DNA of 64,000 nt, taken from Bacilli bacterium (GTDB lineage: Bacteria > Bacillota_I > Bacilli_A > RF39 > UBA660). Shown piece after piece: positions 44,098-52,497 of this stretch. The DNA is taken from positions 62,001 through 126,000 of the forward strand of contig JAFXZI010000001.1 in NCBI GenBank assembly GCA_017541325.1, given 5' to 3'. Under the pieces are notes generated by a model. That model ran no database searches. It had not been told where the DNA came from and saw nothing but the letters and a program-made list of their open reading frames with translations. The position numbers and the translations under genes were made by a program. The first letter of the stretch is position 1, and each line of letters opens with the position of its first letter.

Positions 44098-45408
44098 TTA
44101 GAATACGATAATTCTAGTTCCTAAATTATCTTTAATTATATCTCTAATCGTTACATAATCTTTACAACTTAGATGGTTACATCCAGCTGAACTAGGATAT
44201 CCTAAAGCAGAACTGTAATGAATCCATCTACCAGTAATAGCAGGTTCTCTAATATTTTTTTCTTTAATTCTCAATCCGCCTTTTTTCTTACCTTGCTTAA
44301 ATTGATTAATAGCAGTACTTCCACATTTTTTAACAGCTGGATTACTATCATATTCAATTACACCAGCATAGAAAGCAAAACTATAATCTCCTTTAACGGA
44401 AAAATCTCTACCTGTTGATGAGATAAAAGAATATTTTACTTTCCATTCATCATTTACTTTTTCTAAAAGTGTTAAAGTTTGTTTTTTACTAGATACAAAT
44501 ATTAAATAATTTGTTGCACTAATTCCTACCTTTTTCTTAATTTCACGTTTAGTAGCCGTTTTAGCAAATCTTACAGCACTTGTATAGTCTCCAGTATAAA
44601 TTGGAATAGTTGCTTTTTTACATTCTGGAAATTTTGATAAATTTTTTGAGTGACATAAAGCCTCAGCATTATTAATATAAGCTTCTTTTACTTCATCACT
44701 ATAATCATTTTTATCTTTTTTAAAGTTAGAACTTCTTTGTGATATTACCACTACTCTAAATTGTTCACTTTCTACTCCATTACTTGCAATAATTAAGGTT
44801 TCTCCATCTGCATTTTTCTTAGCTGTTACTACACCATTTTTTACAGTTGCTATTTTGTTATTATTACTTTTCCAAGTAATATTACCAGTCAAATTAGTTT
44901 CAATTTTTGCATAATTATAATGACTATTATCAATAGCAATTAAATGCTTTAACTTCTTAGTTGTTTTATTGTTCTCATTGTCGTTACTAGAACTAGAATT
45001 ATTTTTTTCATCAATTTCTTTTTTTGAATCTTTTTTTGTTTCTTGATTTTTTAATTTTTCTCTTAATTTTGCTTTTTGTTGTTTTTCATAATATTTTATT
45101 TTTTCTGGATTTGCATTTTCAATACATATCATTATATTATTATCTGATTCTAATAAATCATTAATTATAACATTTACTATTGTTGGTAAAAAGAATATAG
45201 CAGCACAAGCTATAAGTCTTTTTAGTAATATTATAAAAGATTTATTAAAATCCTTGGCATCTCCAGACATTACTACTTTAAAAAAACTAACAGCAGAAAA
45301 AATGATTACTAATATAGGTCCCATTATGAATATAATTTTCAAAAGCGATTTAAAAAATAGTAATATTTTTAAAGCAGCAACATTTTCACAAACATTAAGT
45401 AAAACCAT
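44098..45408 (-). CDS. L,D-transpeptidase-like (YkuD) protein with N-terminal membrane module and Big_2 domain
   Basis: A 436-residue protein. Residues 1-103 form a helical membrane module (VCENVAALKILLFFKSLL; FFLPTIVNVII; CIENANPEKI) shared with the M15 peptidase at 38468. A charged coiled coil (104-150) and an Ig-like Big_2 domain (about 157-222, ITWKSNNNKIATVKNG) follow. The C-terminal domain (about 296-436) has IHYSS with His397 and SSAGCNH with Cys410, matching the His/Cys arrangement of YkuD transpeptidases, although SHGC reads SAGC. It probably makes 3-3 cross-links or attaches proteins to peptidoglycan. Confidence 0.82.
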   Translation of the reverse strand: MVLLNVCENVAALKILLFFKSLLKIIFIMGPILVIIFSAVSFFKVVMSGDAKDFNKSFIILLKRLIACAAIFFLPTIVNVIINDLLESDNNIMICIENANPEKIKYYEKQQKAKLREKLKNQETKKDSKKEIDEKNNSSSSNDNENNKTTKKLKHLIAIDNSHYNYAKIETNLTGNITWKSNNNKIATVKNGVVTAKKNADGETLIIASNGVESEQFRVVVISQRSSNFKKDKNDYSDEVKEAYINNAEALCHSKNLSKFPECKKATIPIYTGDYTSAVRFAKTATKREIKKKVGISATNYLIFVSSKKQTLTLLEKVNDEWKVKYSFISSTGRDFSVKGDYSFAFYAGVIEYDSNPAVKKCGSTAINQFKQGKKKGGLRIKEKNIREPAITGRWIHYSSALGYPSSAGCNHLSCKDYVTIRDIIKDNLGTRIIVF

Positions 45409-45529
45409 CTTTATCTATCTCCTAATACTTTATAACTTCATCAGTTGGATATCTTTAATAAATTATTTTATTTATAATAATCTTATTTATTATCTACAAT
45501 ATATATATCATTTTATAGTAATATGTTCA

Positions 45530-45563
45530 ATAATAATAAAGATAGATAAAACTATCTATCTTT
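45530..45563 (-). terminator. Terminator of the InlB-repeat gene
   Basis: An 11-bp stem AAAGATAGATA/TATCTATCTTT with a 4-nt loop; the T tract on the minus strand is interrupted (TTTATTATTATT). Confidence 0.6.
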
Positions 45564-46590
45564 GAAAAGTATCTCCTACATTAAGACCAAATACCTGATT
45601 AATATTAATAAATTTATTATAATCGTTACCGCTATTTTTTAACATTACATTAGCAACATATTTATAATCGTCAGAAAAATGATAAGCTAATACTACTCTA
45701 TAATTACCTATATCATAACGACAATTACCACTAAGCATAGCAATAGTATCATCATATTTAACAATTCTACTATTACGATCATTCATATCATAGTCTTTTA
45801 CTTTAACAAAGTTACAATAACTAGAATACATAACATAAATATCTTTTTCTTTTAATGTTGTTTTATATAAAATATATCTAAGTTCAGAATTATCAGATCC
45901 ATAATATTTCCAAGCTACTACTTCAGCATCATTAATTGGATATAATTCTTTTAAATTAGTATGTATCTTCATATAGTTTAAAAAATAACCTGAATGATTT
46001 CCAAAATTATCAAATATAACTCCTGCTTTACTAGGATAATAAAATTCTTTAGTATTAGTTTCTTTTGGAGTAGTTTCTTTTTTTACTTCTTCTTTCTTTT
46101 TAGTAGTATTAGTACTACTCTTTTTTTGTACAGTAGTATTCTTTTTTGTAGTTTCTTTTGGTTTTTCTATCCATTTAGCAAATATTTCTATATCTTTATA
46201 ACCAATAATACATTTATTATTATCATATTCTGGAATAACTTCAAAATTTTTAGTACTTGTAAATTCTATTTTATTAGTAAGTTCTTTATCATAATACCAA
46301 CCATCAAAATTATATCCATCTCTAACAGGAGTAGGAATATCTTTATAACTATCAGGACTACATACAATACAAATATTCATAGAAGATATTTCTTTTCCAC
46401 CATTAGTATTAAATATTAGATTATAACTACCTCCATCTATAGAATTACATTCTTCTTTTTCAGGAGAATCTTTTTTTATTTCAGGAGTATTATTATTTTC
46501 TTTATTCTTATCACCAATAGTTAAATAAATAATAAAAGAACCAGATGTAATAATAACAATAGTAAAAAATATTATAATTATTCTTTTCAT
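45556..46590 (-). CDS. Membrane-anchored protein with one InlB B-repeat
   Basis: A 344-residue protein. ATG 46590 (AGGTGA upstream) is chosen; the frame stays open to 46635 without a ribosome site. Transmembrane helix at about 4-21. An InlB/Flg_new repeat follows at about 52-137 (YNLIFNTNGG, GYNFDGWYYD, FAKWIE), then a Thr/Lys/Glu linker and a beta-rich C-terminal domain (about 185-344). It is a likely surface-exposed protein of unknown ligand. Monocistronic with a terminator. Confidence 0.78.
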   Translation of the reverse strand: MKRIIIIFFTIVIITSGSFIIYLTIGDKNKENNNTPEIKKDSPEKEECNSIDGGSYNLIFNTNGGKEISSMNICIVCSPDSYKDIPTPVRDGYNFDGWYYDKELTNKIEFTSTKNFEVIPEYDNNKCIIGYKDIEIFAKWIEKPKETTKKNTTVQKKSSTNTTKKKEEVKKETTPKETNTKEFYYPSKAGVIFDNFGNHSGYFLNYMKIHTNLKELYPINDAEVVAWKYYGSDNSELRYILYKTTLKEKDIYVMYSSYCNFVKVKDYDMNDRNSRIVKYDDTIAMLSGNCRYDIGNYRVVLAYHFSDDYKYVANVMLKNSGNDYNKFININQVFGLNVGDTFQR

Positions 46591-46724
46591 ATTCTCACCT
46601 ATAATTATTTTATCATTATGAATAGTTAATAACAATTTAAATGATTAATTGTGATATTAAATGTAGAAGATTGGTTATATTAATTTAATTTAAAATAGTA
46701 TTTAAATTTGTGCGTGATTTATAA

Positions 46725-46751
46725 GAAAAAAAGACCATATTTATGATCTTT
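46725..46751 (-). terminator. Weak terminator downstream of the 46828 gene
   Basis: AAAGATC/GGTCTTT (one G-T pair) with an 8-nt loop is followed by seven T on the minus strand. It partly overlaps the oxidoreductase remnant. Confidence 0.55.
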
Positions 46752-46803
46752 TATTCTCTACTACTTTTACACATCCAATAAATCCCCATTTAATTTCATT
46801 CAT
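46741..46803 (-). pseudogene. N-terminal remnant resembling a Gfo/Idh/MocA oxidoreductase
   Basis: A 20-codon frame reads MNEIKWGFIGCVKVVENKRS and stops. IKWGFIGCGxV(V/T)E is the usual beginning of Gfo/Idh/MocA NAD(P)-binding domains. The rest of the gene (normally more than 300 residues) is absent, replaced by a terminator-like hairpin and intergenic sequence. It is probably the stump left by the insertion or deletion that created the island edge. Short, so the call is tentative. Confidence 0.4.
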
Positions 46804-46827
46804 AATATTTCATCTTAATCTAAATAT

Positions 46828-47712
46828 TTATTTATGTTGTCCAGTATCTATTACTGCATTATTTACATTAGATACTATTCCTGATCTAATTAATAAAGAA
46901 TTAATTCCATCATAAACATTTTGAGCACATGACTCAGTACGGCCATATTCTTCTATATTACTAGCTATATATTTTCTAACTGCTCCAGAAAAAGAATTAC
47001 CGTCAACCTCAGGAGCTACTGCAATGTAGTCATTAACTTCATAACCAAACATATGTGGTTTTCCAAATGTTATATCAGGATTTTCTTTTGCTATTTCATT
47101 AATCATATTAATAGTTTCTCCAAGTTGTTCTGCTGTTAAATAAAGAACAATGTTATCAGCACCATTTAATCCATCTTCAAGATTCATAATTTTAAAATTA
47201 AAATCTAATCCTTTTTGAATAGATTTTTCAATAATAGATTTTGCAAATCTATAACAGTATTCGCTATCACAAGGTACATATATACGAGTATCAGTATCAT
47301 CTTTTTTATTTAATAACTTATCCGAATAAAATTTTCTTCCTCCACCAACAGAAGACCTAGTAATATTTTTTAATGATCTTTCAAAAGCATCTAAATATGT
47401 TTCTGTTCCCAAAACAACATTATCATATTCATGTTTACTTAATTCTTCTTTAAGTCTATTAATAGATACTTGAGCCTCAAGAAATGAATTACAATTTTTT
47501 AAGAAATCATCTGGTATATATTCACCATATATTTTACGTTTATAAGACTTTTTAATATCAAAATTATAATATTTAACTGCAACATATAAAAAATAATTAT
47601 ATAATTCAAATTCATCTTCTAATGGTGGTTTAACATATTCTCTTTGTCCGTAATAATTAAAATCTATACCATCACCATTTAATATATAATCCTTTACTCT
47701 TGATAATTCCAA
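46828..47712 (-). CDS. Unrecognised soluble protein
   Basis: A 294-residue protein without signal or membrane segment. A TTG start at 47712 is favoured, with AGAGGGTG at good distance; the GTG at 47721 is almost inside that site. The middle and C-terminal parts (DTRIYVPCDSEYCYRFAKSII, GADNIVLYLTAEQLGETINMI, FGKPHMFGY) remotely recall the layout of HopA1-type effector proteins; this is a weak impression. It borders the integrase pseudogene, so it may belong to the acquired island or be toxin- or effector-like cargo. Confidence 0.6.
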   Translation of the reverse strand: MELSRVKDYILNGDGIDFNYYGQREYVKPPLEDEFELYNYFLYVAVKYYNFDIKKSYKRKIYGEYIPDDFLKNCNSFLEAQVSINRLKEELSKHEYDNVVLGTETYLDAFERSLKNITRSSVGGGRKFYSDKLLNKKDDTDTRIYVPCDSEYCYRFAKSIIEKSIQKGLDFNFKIMNLEDGLNGADNIVLYLTAEQLGETINMINEIAKENPDITFGKPHMFGYEVNDYIAVAPEVDGNSFSGAVRKYIASNIEEYGRTESCAQNVYDGINSLLIRSGIVSNVNNAVIDTGQHK

Positions 47713-47857
47713 AATAAACACCCTCTACTAAATTAAATATAACATAATATTATTATTTTGCGAAACATTATCAATAAGTTTAGCTTTTTTACAAACTAGT
47801 TTTAATTATTTAGTTTTTGATATCTTAAATTAGAAAAAAAATCCTGTTACTAAAGTC

Positions 47858-48185
47858 TTGTTAAATGATCTAGAAATACTCTATAAGCAGGATAAAAAAG
47901 AATACTATGGTTTTAATGATGATTTTTTTGTGGTTTCTGATGCTGAACCTATAGCTGATTCTAATATATATCTTAGAAGAACTAAACTAGCTACACTTGC
48001 TGGATTAAAAATTATTAGAATTCATGATTTTAGACATTCATGTGCATCTCTTCTGGTTAATATACTTAGGCCATACTAAAGTTGAAGAAACATTAAAAAA
48101 TTACTCACACCTATTTACAAGTACTTTAGATGAAGTAGTTGCCGTAATAGATAATTTAGATAACAATAAAACCGATGATGTTTAG
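47858..48185 (+). pseudogene. Tyrosine recombinase/integrase remnant, 5'-truncated and frameshifted
   Basis: The first frame carries LAGLKIIRIHDFRHSCASLLVN, the catalytic HxxR box, and then runs to a stop at 48079. Shifting by one base just before restores YLGHTKVEETLKNYSHLFTSTLDEVV, the LGH box, catalytic Tyr region and C-terminal tail of phage or conjugative-element integrases, ending at TAG 48183-48185. The N-terminal half (core-binding domain) is missing. It is a dead integrase, evidence that a mobile element once entered here. Confidence 0.85.
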
Positions 48186-48201
48186 TCACCGGTTATTTTT
48201 T
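48170..48201 (+). terminator. Terminator after the integrase remnant
   Basis: AACCGATGA/TCACCGGTT (one mismatch) with a 7-nt loop is followed by ATTTTTT. It still marks the old 3' end of the integrase gene. Confidence 0.7.
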
Positions 48202-49996
48202 AATTATAATAATTATTTAAATAATCATATATTTTTTCAAATGATTTTTTTACATCATCTGGAAGATTAATTTCTTTATTACACATAAGTAGTTCCTGTA
48301 TTGCTTTATTATAAAGATTTTTTGTATATTTTTGTTTATCTGGAAAACAACTTTTCTCAATAAAAAGTTTTATTTTATTATCTAAAATCGATTCCATATT
48401 TTTCTTTTTCCAAGAAGAATCTATATCATTTAAAGTTATTATTTTTCCTTCTACTATAGATCCAAATTGATCTTCATATCTTTTTTTACTTGTCTTTCCA
48501 GCATCATCTGAATCAAGTAAAACAATAAAGTTCTTTCCCCATCCATTATACAATGAAATTAATGTATCAGCATTATTACAACTCATTCCAGGAATCAAGT
48601 GAAGATCTTCTCTTTTTAAGATTACTTTAAAGAAATAATTAAGTACATAATAATCTGTTTTGCCCTCTACAATAATAGCATTATCACACATATCAAGTTC
48701 ATTAGGCACATATTCTAATACATCTAAAATTGGTTGAAAATAGCTTACCCTTTGAGGATATTGGTCAACAAACTGTCTGTAACGATATAGTCTAATATTT
48801 GTATTCTTTGCTTCGTAGTCTTCTTCACCGCCATCATAAGCATCGTTTGTAACAATATATGCACCTTCAAGCCAATTAGGATTAATAAGATGTTGGCTGT
48901 GTGTTGTATAAATTATTGTACATTTATCACTAATTGTTTCTAAATTTTTTATTAGTTGTTTTTGAGCTTTTTGTGATAAATTTGCAGCAGGTTCATCAAA
49001 TAAAAATATTATATGTTTATCTTCATTTTTCCTATATCCTCTAAATTGTGTTAAAAGAAGGAATACAAAGAACCATCTAAAACCCTGGGAACGTTCACTT
49101 AAATGGAAATAACCATCATCACCCTCAATTTTAAATTCAATAAACACTCCTGTTTGATCTTTATCAATTTCAACTGATATACCTTTTGCTTTGTTCGTTA
49201 AAACCATAGACCATTCTTCTAAAATAACTTGAGACAACTTTCGTCCCATCATTAAGCAGACTTGTTTTAAATTATCCCTATCGCTTTTATCTTCAGATTT
49301 AATTCTATCAATTAAATGTTCTTTAATATTTAATGATCCACCTAGCGAATCTAAAACATCCTGTACAACTAAACTATAGAACTTGTTCTTATAATCATTT
49401 TCAGGTATAGGATCCAAGTATATTTTATCTGGTAAATCAAATAATGCAGAAGGAAAATATAATAGTTTTGGCATCTTTGTTTTTAACATGTCCACCGCTT
49501 TTTTCCATTCTTCTTCTCCAAGCTCTGCTAATTTTTTTGATCTTGAACCTTTAGGCTTTCCAATTAACTTTAAATCCCATTTTTGAGTAGTACCCTCGTA
49601 TTTAGAGTTTTTATAATTATATAATTGCTCTATTTTTATTTCATCAACATTTTCACATAAAATAAAATTACAATTATTTTCCAGAAATTCCTTTAATTCT
49701 ACCTTATCACTTTCTTCCAATAATAATGTAGTAATAATTTTTATACTACCATTAAAGTTTGTTCTATCTTTAACAGGTATTATTTCTTCTGGTATTGGAA
49801 TGATAGCATTACTAATAGTAGATAACTGTTTTTCTTCATTATATTCAAATGAATTCATGGCCTCTAATATAGTCGTTTTACCACTTTCATTAATACCTAC
49901 TAAAGTAAACACATTATTACGTGGAGAGCTTTCCAAAGATAAATTAATTTTTTCAATACCTTTAAAGTTTTGTGCTTCTATTTCTTTTATCCTCAT
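48200..49996 (-). CDS. OLD-family ATP-dependent nuclease (ABC-type ATPase + TOPRIM)
   Basis: A 598-residue protein. Walker A GINESGKT (34-41), signature-like LSERSQG (299-305), Walker B FLFDEP (331-336) and H-loop His366 form an ABC/SMC-type ATPase. A TOPRIM domain follows with Glu445 (IIVEGKTD) and Asp495/Asp497 (LLDSDDAG). This order is that of OLD (overcoming lysogenization defect) nucleases acting in phage defence. No UvrD-type helicase is adjacent, so it is a stand-alone class 1 type and not Gabija. AGGAGG precedes the ATG. It lies in the defence island between the integrase remnant and the hsd locus. Confidence 0.85.
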   Translation of the reverse strand: MRIKEIEAQNFKGIEKINLSLESSPRNNVFTLVGINESGKTTILEAMNSFEYNEEKQLSTISNAIIPIPEEIIPVKDRTNFNGSIKIITTLLLEESDKVELKEFLENNCNFILCENVDEIKIEQLYNYKNSKYEGTTQKWDLKLIGKPKGSRSKKLAELGEEEWKKAVDMLKTKMPKLLYFPSALFDLPDKIYLDPIPENDYKNKFYSLVVQDVLDSLGGSLNIKEHLIDRIKSEDKSDRDNLKQVCLMMGRKLSQVILEEWSMVLTNKAKGISVEIDKDQTGVFIEFKIEGDDGYFHLSERSQGFRWFFVFLLLTQFRGYRKNEDKHIIFLFDEPAANLSQKAQKQLIKNLETISDKCTIIYTTHSQHLINPNWLEGAYIVTNDAYDGGEEDYEAKNTNIRLYRYRQFVDQYPQRVSYFQPILDVLEYVPNELDMCDNAIIVEGKTDYYVLNYFFKVILKREDLHLIPGMSCNNADTLISLYNGWGKNFIVLLDSDDAGKTSKKRYEDQFGSIVEGKIITLNDIDSSWKKKNMESILDNKIKLFIEKSCFPDKQKYTKNLYNKAIQELLMCNKEINLPDDVKKSFEKIYDYLNNYYN

Positions 49997-50412
49997 AGAT
50001 ATCCTCCTTTTAAAAGAAAAAAATTCTATAATTATATAGAATTTCTATGATTACATTATACTACTTTTTTCGCTAAATGCCTTCTTTTTTTACATTACTT
50101 TTTATCTAAAATATCTCCACTATTTAACAAAACTTGTTCCCAAGTTGTTCCCAAGAATTATTAACAAACTTCTATATGCTTGCAAACCCTTATAAACATT
50201 GACTTTAATCAACCTTAATTTTTCGTTGGATGTGGCAGGGGGCTTTCAAATTGTAAGGTTTTCATAACACATGTTTTTGTAAAATCACTGTTTTTATAAG
50301 GATTTTTCGATATTTTGAATTTAAAAAGATTTGCAAAAATTTCTAAAAAATAGATGGGTAGTCGATGGGGTTGATGGGTATAATTATAGGTAGCACCATC
50401 AAAAGCAGTCTT
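49997..50412. other. 416-bp intergenic gap with short repeats, no gene seen
   Basis: It contains the exact tandem duplication TTGTTCCCAAG at 50134-50155 and three copies of GATGGG at 50354-50380. The central part (50160-50345) is less AT-biased in places (ggatgtggcagggggc) than the surroundings. No frame with a ribosome site was found. It may be scar sequence from an element insertion or a recombinase-binding region. Confidence 0.4.
50134..50155. repeat. Tandem direct repeat of 11 bp
   Basis: Two abutting perfect copies of TTGTTCCCAAG lie in a non-coding gap within the acquired island. They could be a protein-binding or former attachment site. Confidence 0.5.
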
Positions 50413-51183
50413 TTACTTTGTCATCAACTTATTAAATAATGCACGATAGTTATATTTATCTATTAGTTCATCGAAATTAACAAAAAACTCTTTAACTTCT
50501 TCTTCACTAATAGGATTAGCTACTATATCATCTTTTATCTCAATCATTTCGTCTTTCTTTTTATTCATAAAGTTAATATCTTTTTCAGTAATATAATAAC
50601 CATTATACATAGCTATTTCTTCTGGTGTAGAAATAATAGCAAATTCATATAATACCTTCATTAATAAACTTGTTCCTACAACATATAGCTTATTTATTAA
50701 TTCCATCTCTTCCCTCTTTTTATATAAATTATTTAAATATATATAAGCTACAGTAGCTACTACAAAATACGTATTATCTTTCATTACTGCTTTAGATTTT
50801 TTATTATTAGATAAATCTCTTAATAATCTTCTAGTAGTAGATTCATGGGATATATTAGATAAATAACTATAAATTTCTCTAATCATCTTTTCATCAATAG
50901 TATTCTCTTTAAATAATATATCTATATTATCAATCACGTTTTTTCTAATAATTTCGGGTTTAGTTTTGACTTCTATTTGGAATTGAGGATTTGCAGCAAT
51001 AGCTAATTCACTTATCAATTCTTCATAGGCACTTCTAATTAATACATAAGAATCTTTAATGTGCCCTTCTTTGACAATTTTGTTAATTAATTTAACACTT
51101 CTTAATATACTTTTATTACAATTAACTTTCTCAAGTAAATCTATATACACTTTGTTAATAAAAATCAGAAACTTTTCTTCCAT
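50413..51183 (-). CDS. Helical soluble protein, unknown
   Basis: A 256-residue protein, almost all helical, without signal or membrane segment. ATG 51183 has GGTGA 6 nt upstream and is preferred over the GTG at 51195. SYVLIRSAYEELISELAI and SYLSNISHESTTRRLL give an Rxx(Y)E...SxxSH pattern seen in several uncharacterised proteins of the DUF5677 kind; the match is tentative. It lies in the defence island, so a role in phage response is possible but not shown. Confidence 0.6.
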   Translation of the reverse strand: MEEKFLIFINKVYIDLLEKVNCNKSILRSVKLINKIVKEGHIKDSYVLIRSAYEELISELAIAANPQFQIEVKTKPEIIRKNVIDNIDILFKENTIDEKMIREIYSYLSNISHESTTRRLLRDLSNNKKSKAVMKDNTYFVVATVAYIYLNNLYKKREEMELINKLYVVGTSLLMKVLYEFAIISTPEEIAMYNGYYITEKDINFMNKKKDEMIEIKDDIVANPISEEEVKEFFVNFDELIDKYNYRALFNKLMTK

Positions 51184-51323
51184 ACTAATCACCAATTACT
51201 TATTCTAACACAAAAAAAGATTTATGATTAATCTTAAACCTTTTATGTCACTTTATGTCGCTTATGACGGTTAATTTTGATACACCACTAATTACTAGTG
51301 TCAATGTGTCATAATGTGTCATT

Positions 51324-52427
51324 TTATATTTCTATATATTTTTCTAATCCCAAACGTATATCTATAAGCGACTTTTCAACAATTGATTTATTTTGAATAT
51401 TACTCATTATCAATTTACACTTTTCAACTTTATCATAACAACATTTTTTAAACTTTTTTCCACTTCCACAAAAACATTCTTCATTTTTACCCAATTTTTT
51501 ATATTTACACCACTTAAATTCTGTAAACATTTTATATAAATCTTGTTCTTTTTCAGAATAAAAAACTTCCTTTTTCTTTTTAAAACCTCTCGAATCTAAA
51601 TTTGAATTAACAATATATATTGATTCATCGCCATACGAATTCACATTGTGAAATTCATATTTTTGGTTTTTAATTGTGCAAACTTTTTCTGTAGCATTAT
51701 TGTATATTATGTTATTTATTTTGTCTGTTTCAAGTTCTGTTAATGCATTAATTGTATTAGAACTTATACTGTTTAAAGGCGGCATAGTTTTATCGTATAA
51801 AAGAAAATAATAATCTATAGATACTGGGAATAAAATTATTGATCCTTTGACACCAATATCTCGATTACTCATATTAGAAAATAATCCATTGAAATGATTA
51901 GATGCTGTAGATATAAATTGGTCACATAATACAAAATTGCTATTACAACTTTTAATTATATAAATATTATAGCAATTAGTATAAATACGAGACATTTGAT
52001 TTAAATATTCACTATTTGTTATAAGTTTAAACATCCGAATGGTTGAACTGTTTTTTTCTAATTTTTGATTATCATTTCTACTCAATCTAATAAGAGATGC
52101 CAATGATTTATAATAACTAATAGTATAATAGTAAAAATTGTGTTTCAACACATTAATTGCCTCTTCAATTTGGTTTTCTTCTAATAAAGTATCAATTTCA
52201 CATAACGCATTAGAAAATGGTCCATCATAATTTTTAGCAAAAGCATCCTCAAGTTTATTGTCCTCAAATAAGTCACTTTCGTATACATCTGAGCAACACA
52301 TACTATTACTAGTTGAGCAGTCATAATCCCTATTTGATTTTAAATTATATTCATGAATCTTATTTGCTTTAAAAAAATTATCTAGTATAGAATTAGAAAT
52401 GTAATGTTGTTTTTTAGTTCTACCCAT
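51324..52427 (-). CDS. DUF4238-like protein with C-terminal SEC-C zinc motif
   Basis: A 367-residue soluble protein. The N terminus KKQHYISNSILDNFF matches the start of DUF4238 proteins. The C-terminal CFCGSGKKFKKCC (Cys318, 320, 329 and 330) is a SEC-C zinc-binding motif, as in SecA tails and many solitary proteins. DUF4238 genes are common beside restriction and abortive-infection genes, so a defence role is suggested by family and context. It lies 70 nt beyond the hsd operon terminator and has AGGAGA upstream of the ATG. Confidence 0.75.
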   Translation of the reverse strand: MGRTKKQHYISNSILDNFFKANKIHEYNLKSNRDYDCSTSNSMCCSDVYESDLFEDNKLEDAFAKNYDGPFSNALCEIDTLLEENQIEEAINVLKHNFYYYTISYYKSLASLIRLSRNDNQKLEKNSSTIRMFKLITNSEYLNQMSRIYTNCYNIYIIKSCNSNFVLCDQFISTASNHFNGLFSNMSNRDIGVKGSIILFPVSIDYYFLLYDKTMPPLNSISSNTINALTELETDKINNIIYNNATEKVCTIKNQKYEFHNVNSYGDESIYIVNSNLDSRGFKKKKEVFYSEKEQDLYKMFTEFKWCKYKKLGKNEECFCGSGKKFKKCCYDKVEKCKLIMSNIQNKSIVEKSLIDIRLGLEKYIEI

Positions 52428-52461
52428 AATCTCTTATCTCCTAATAAAAGTATTATAGCAT

Positions 52462-52486
52462 AAGAAAAAGTCGAATAATCGACTTT
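52462..52486 (-). terminator. Terminator of the hsdR/GmrSD-like transcript
   Basis: An 8-bp stem AAAGTCGA/TCGACTTT with a TTAT loop is followed by a T run on the minus strand. Confidence 0.82.
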
Positions 52487-52497
52487 AAAAAATACAC

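Noticed and set aside
48200-49996. Gabija defence system
   Set aside because: The OLD-type protein resembles GajA, but no UvrD-like GajB gene is adjacent.
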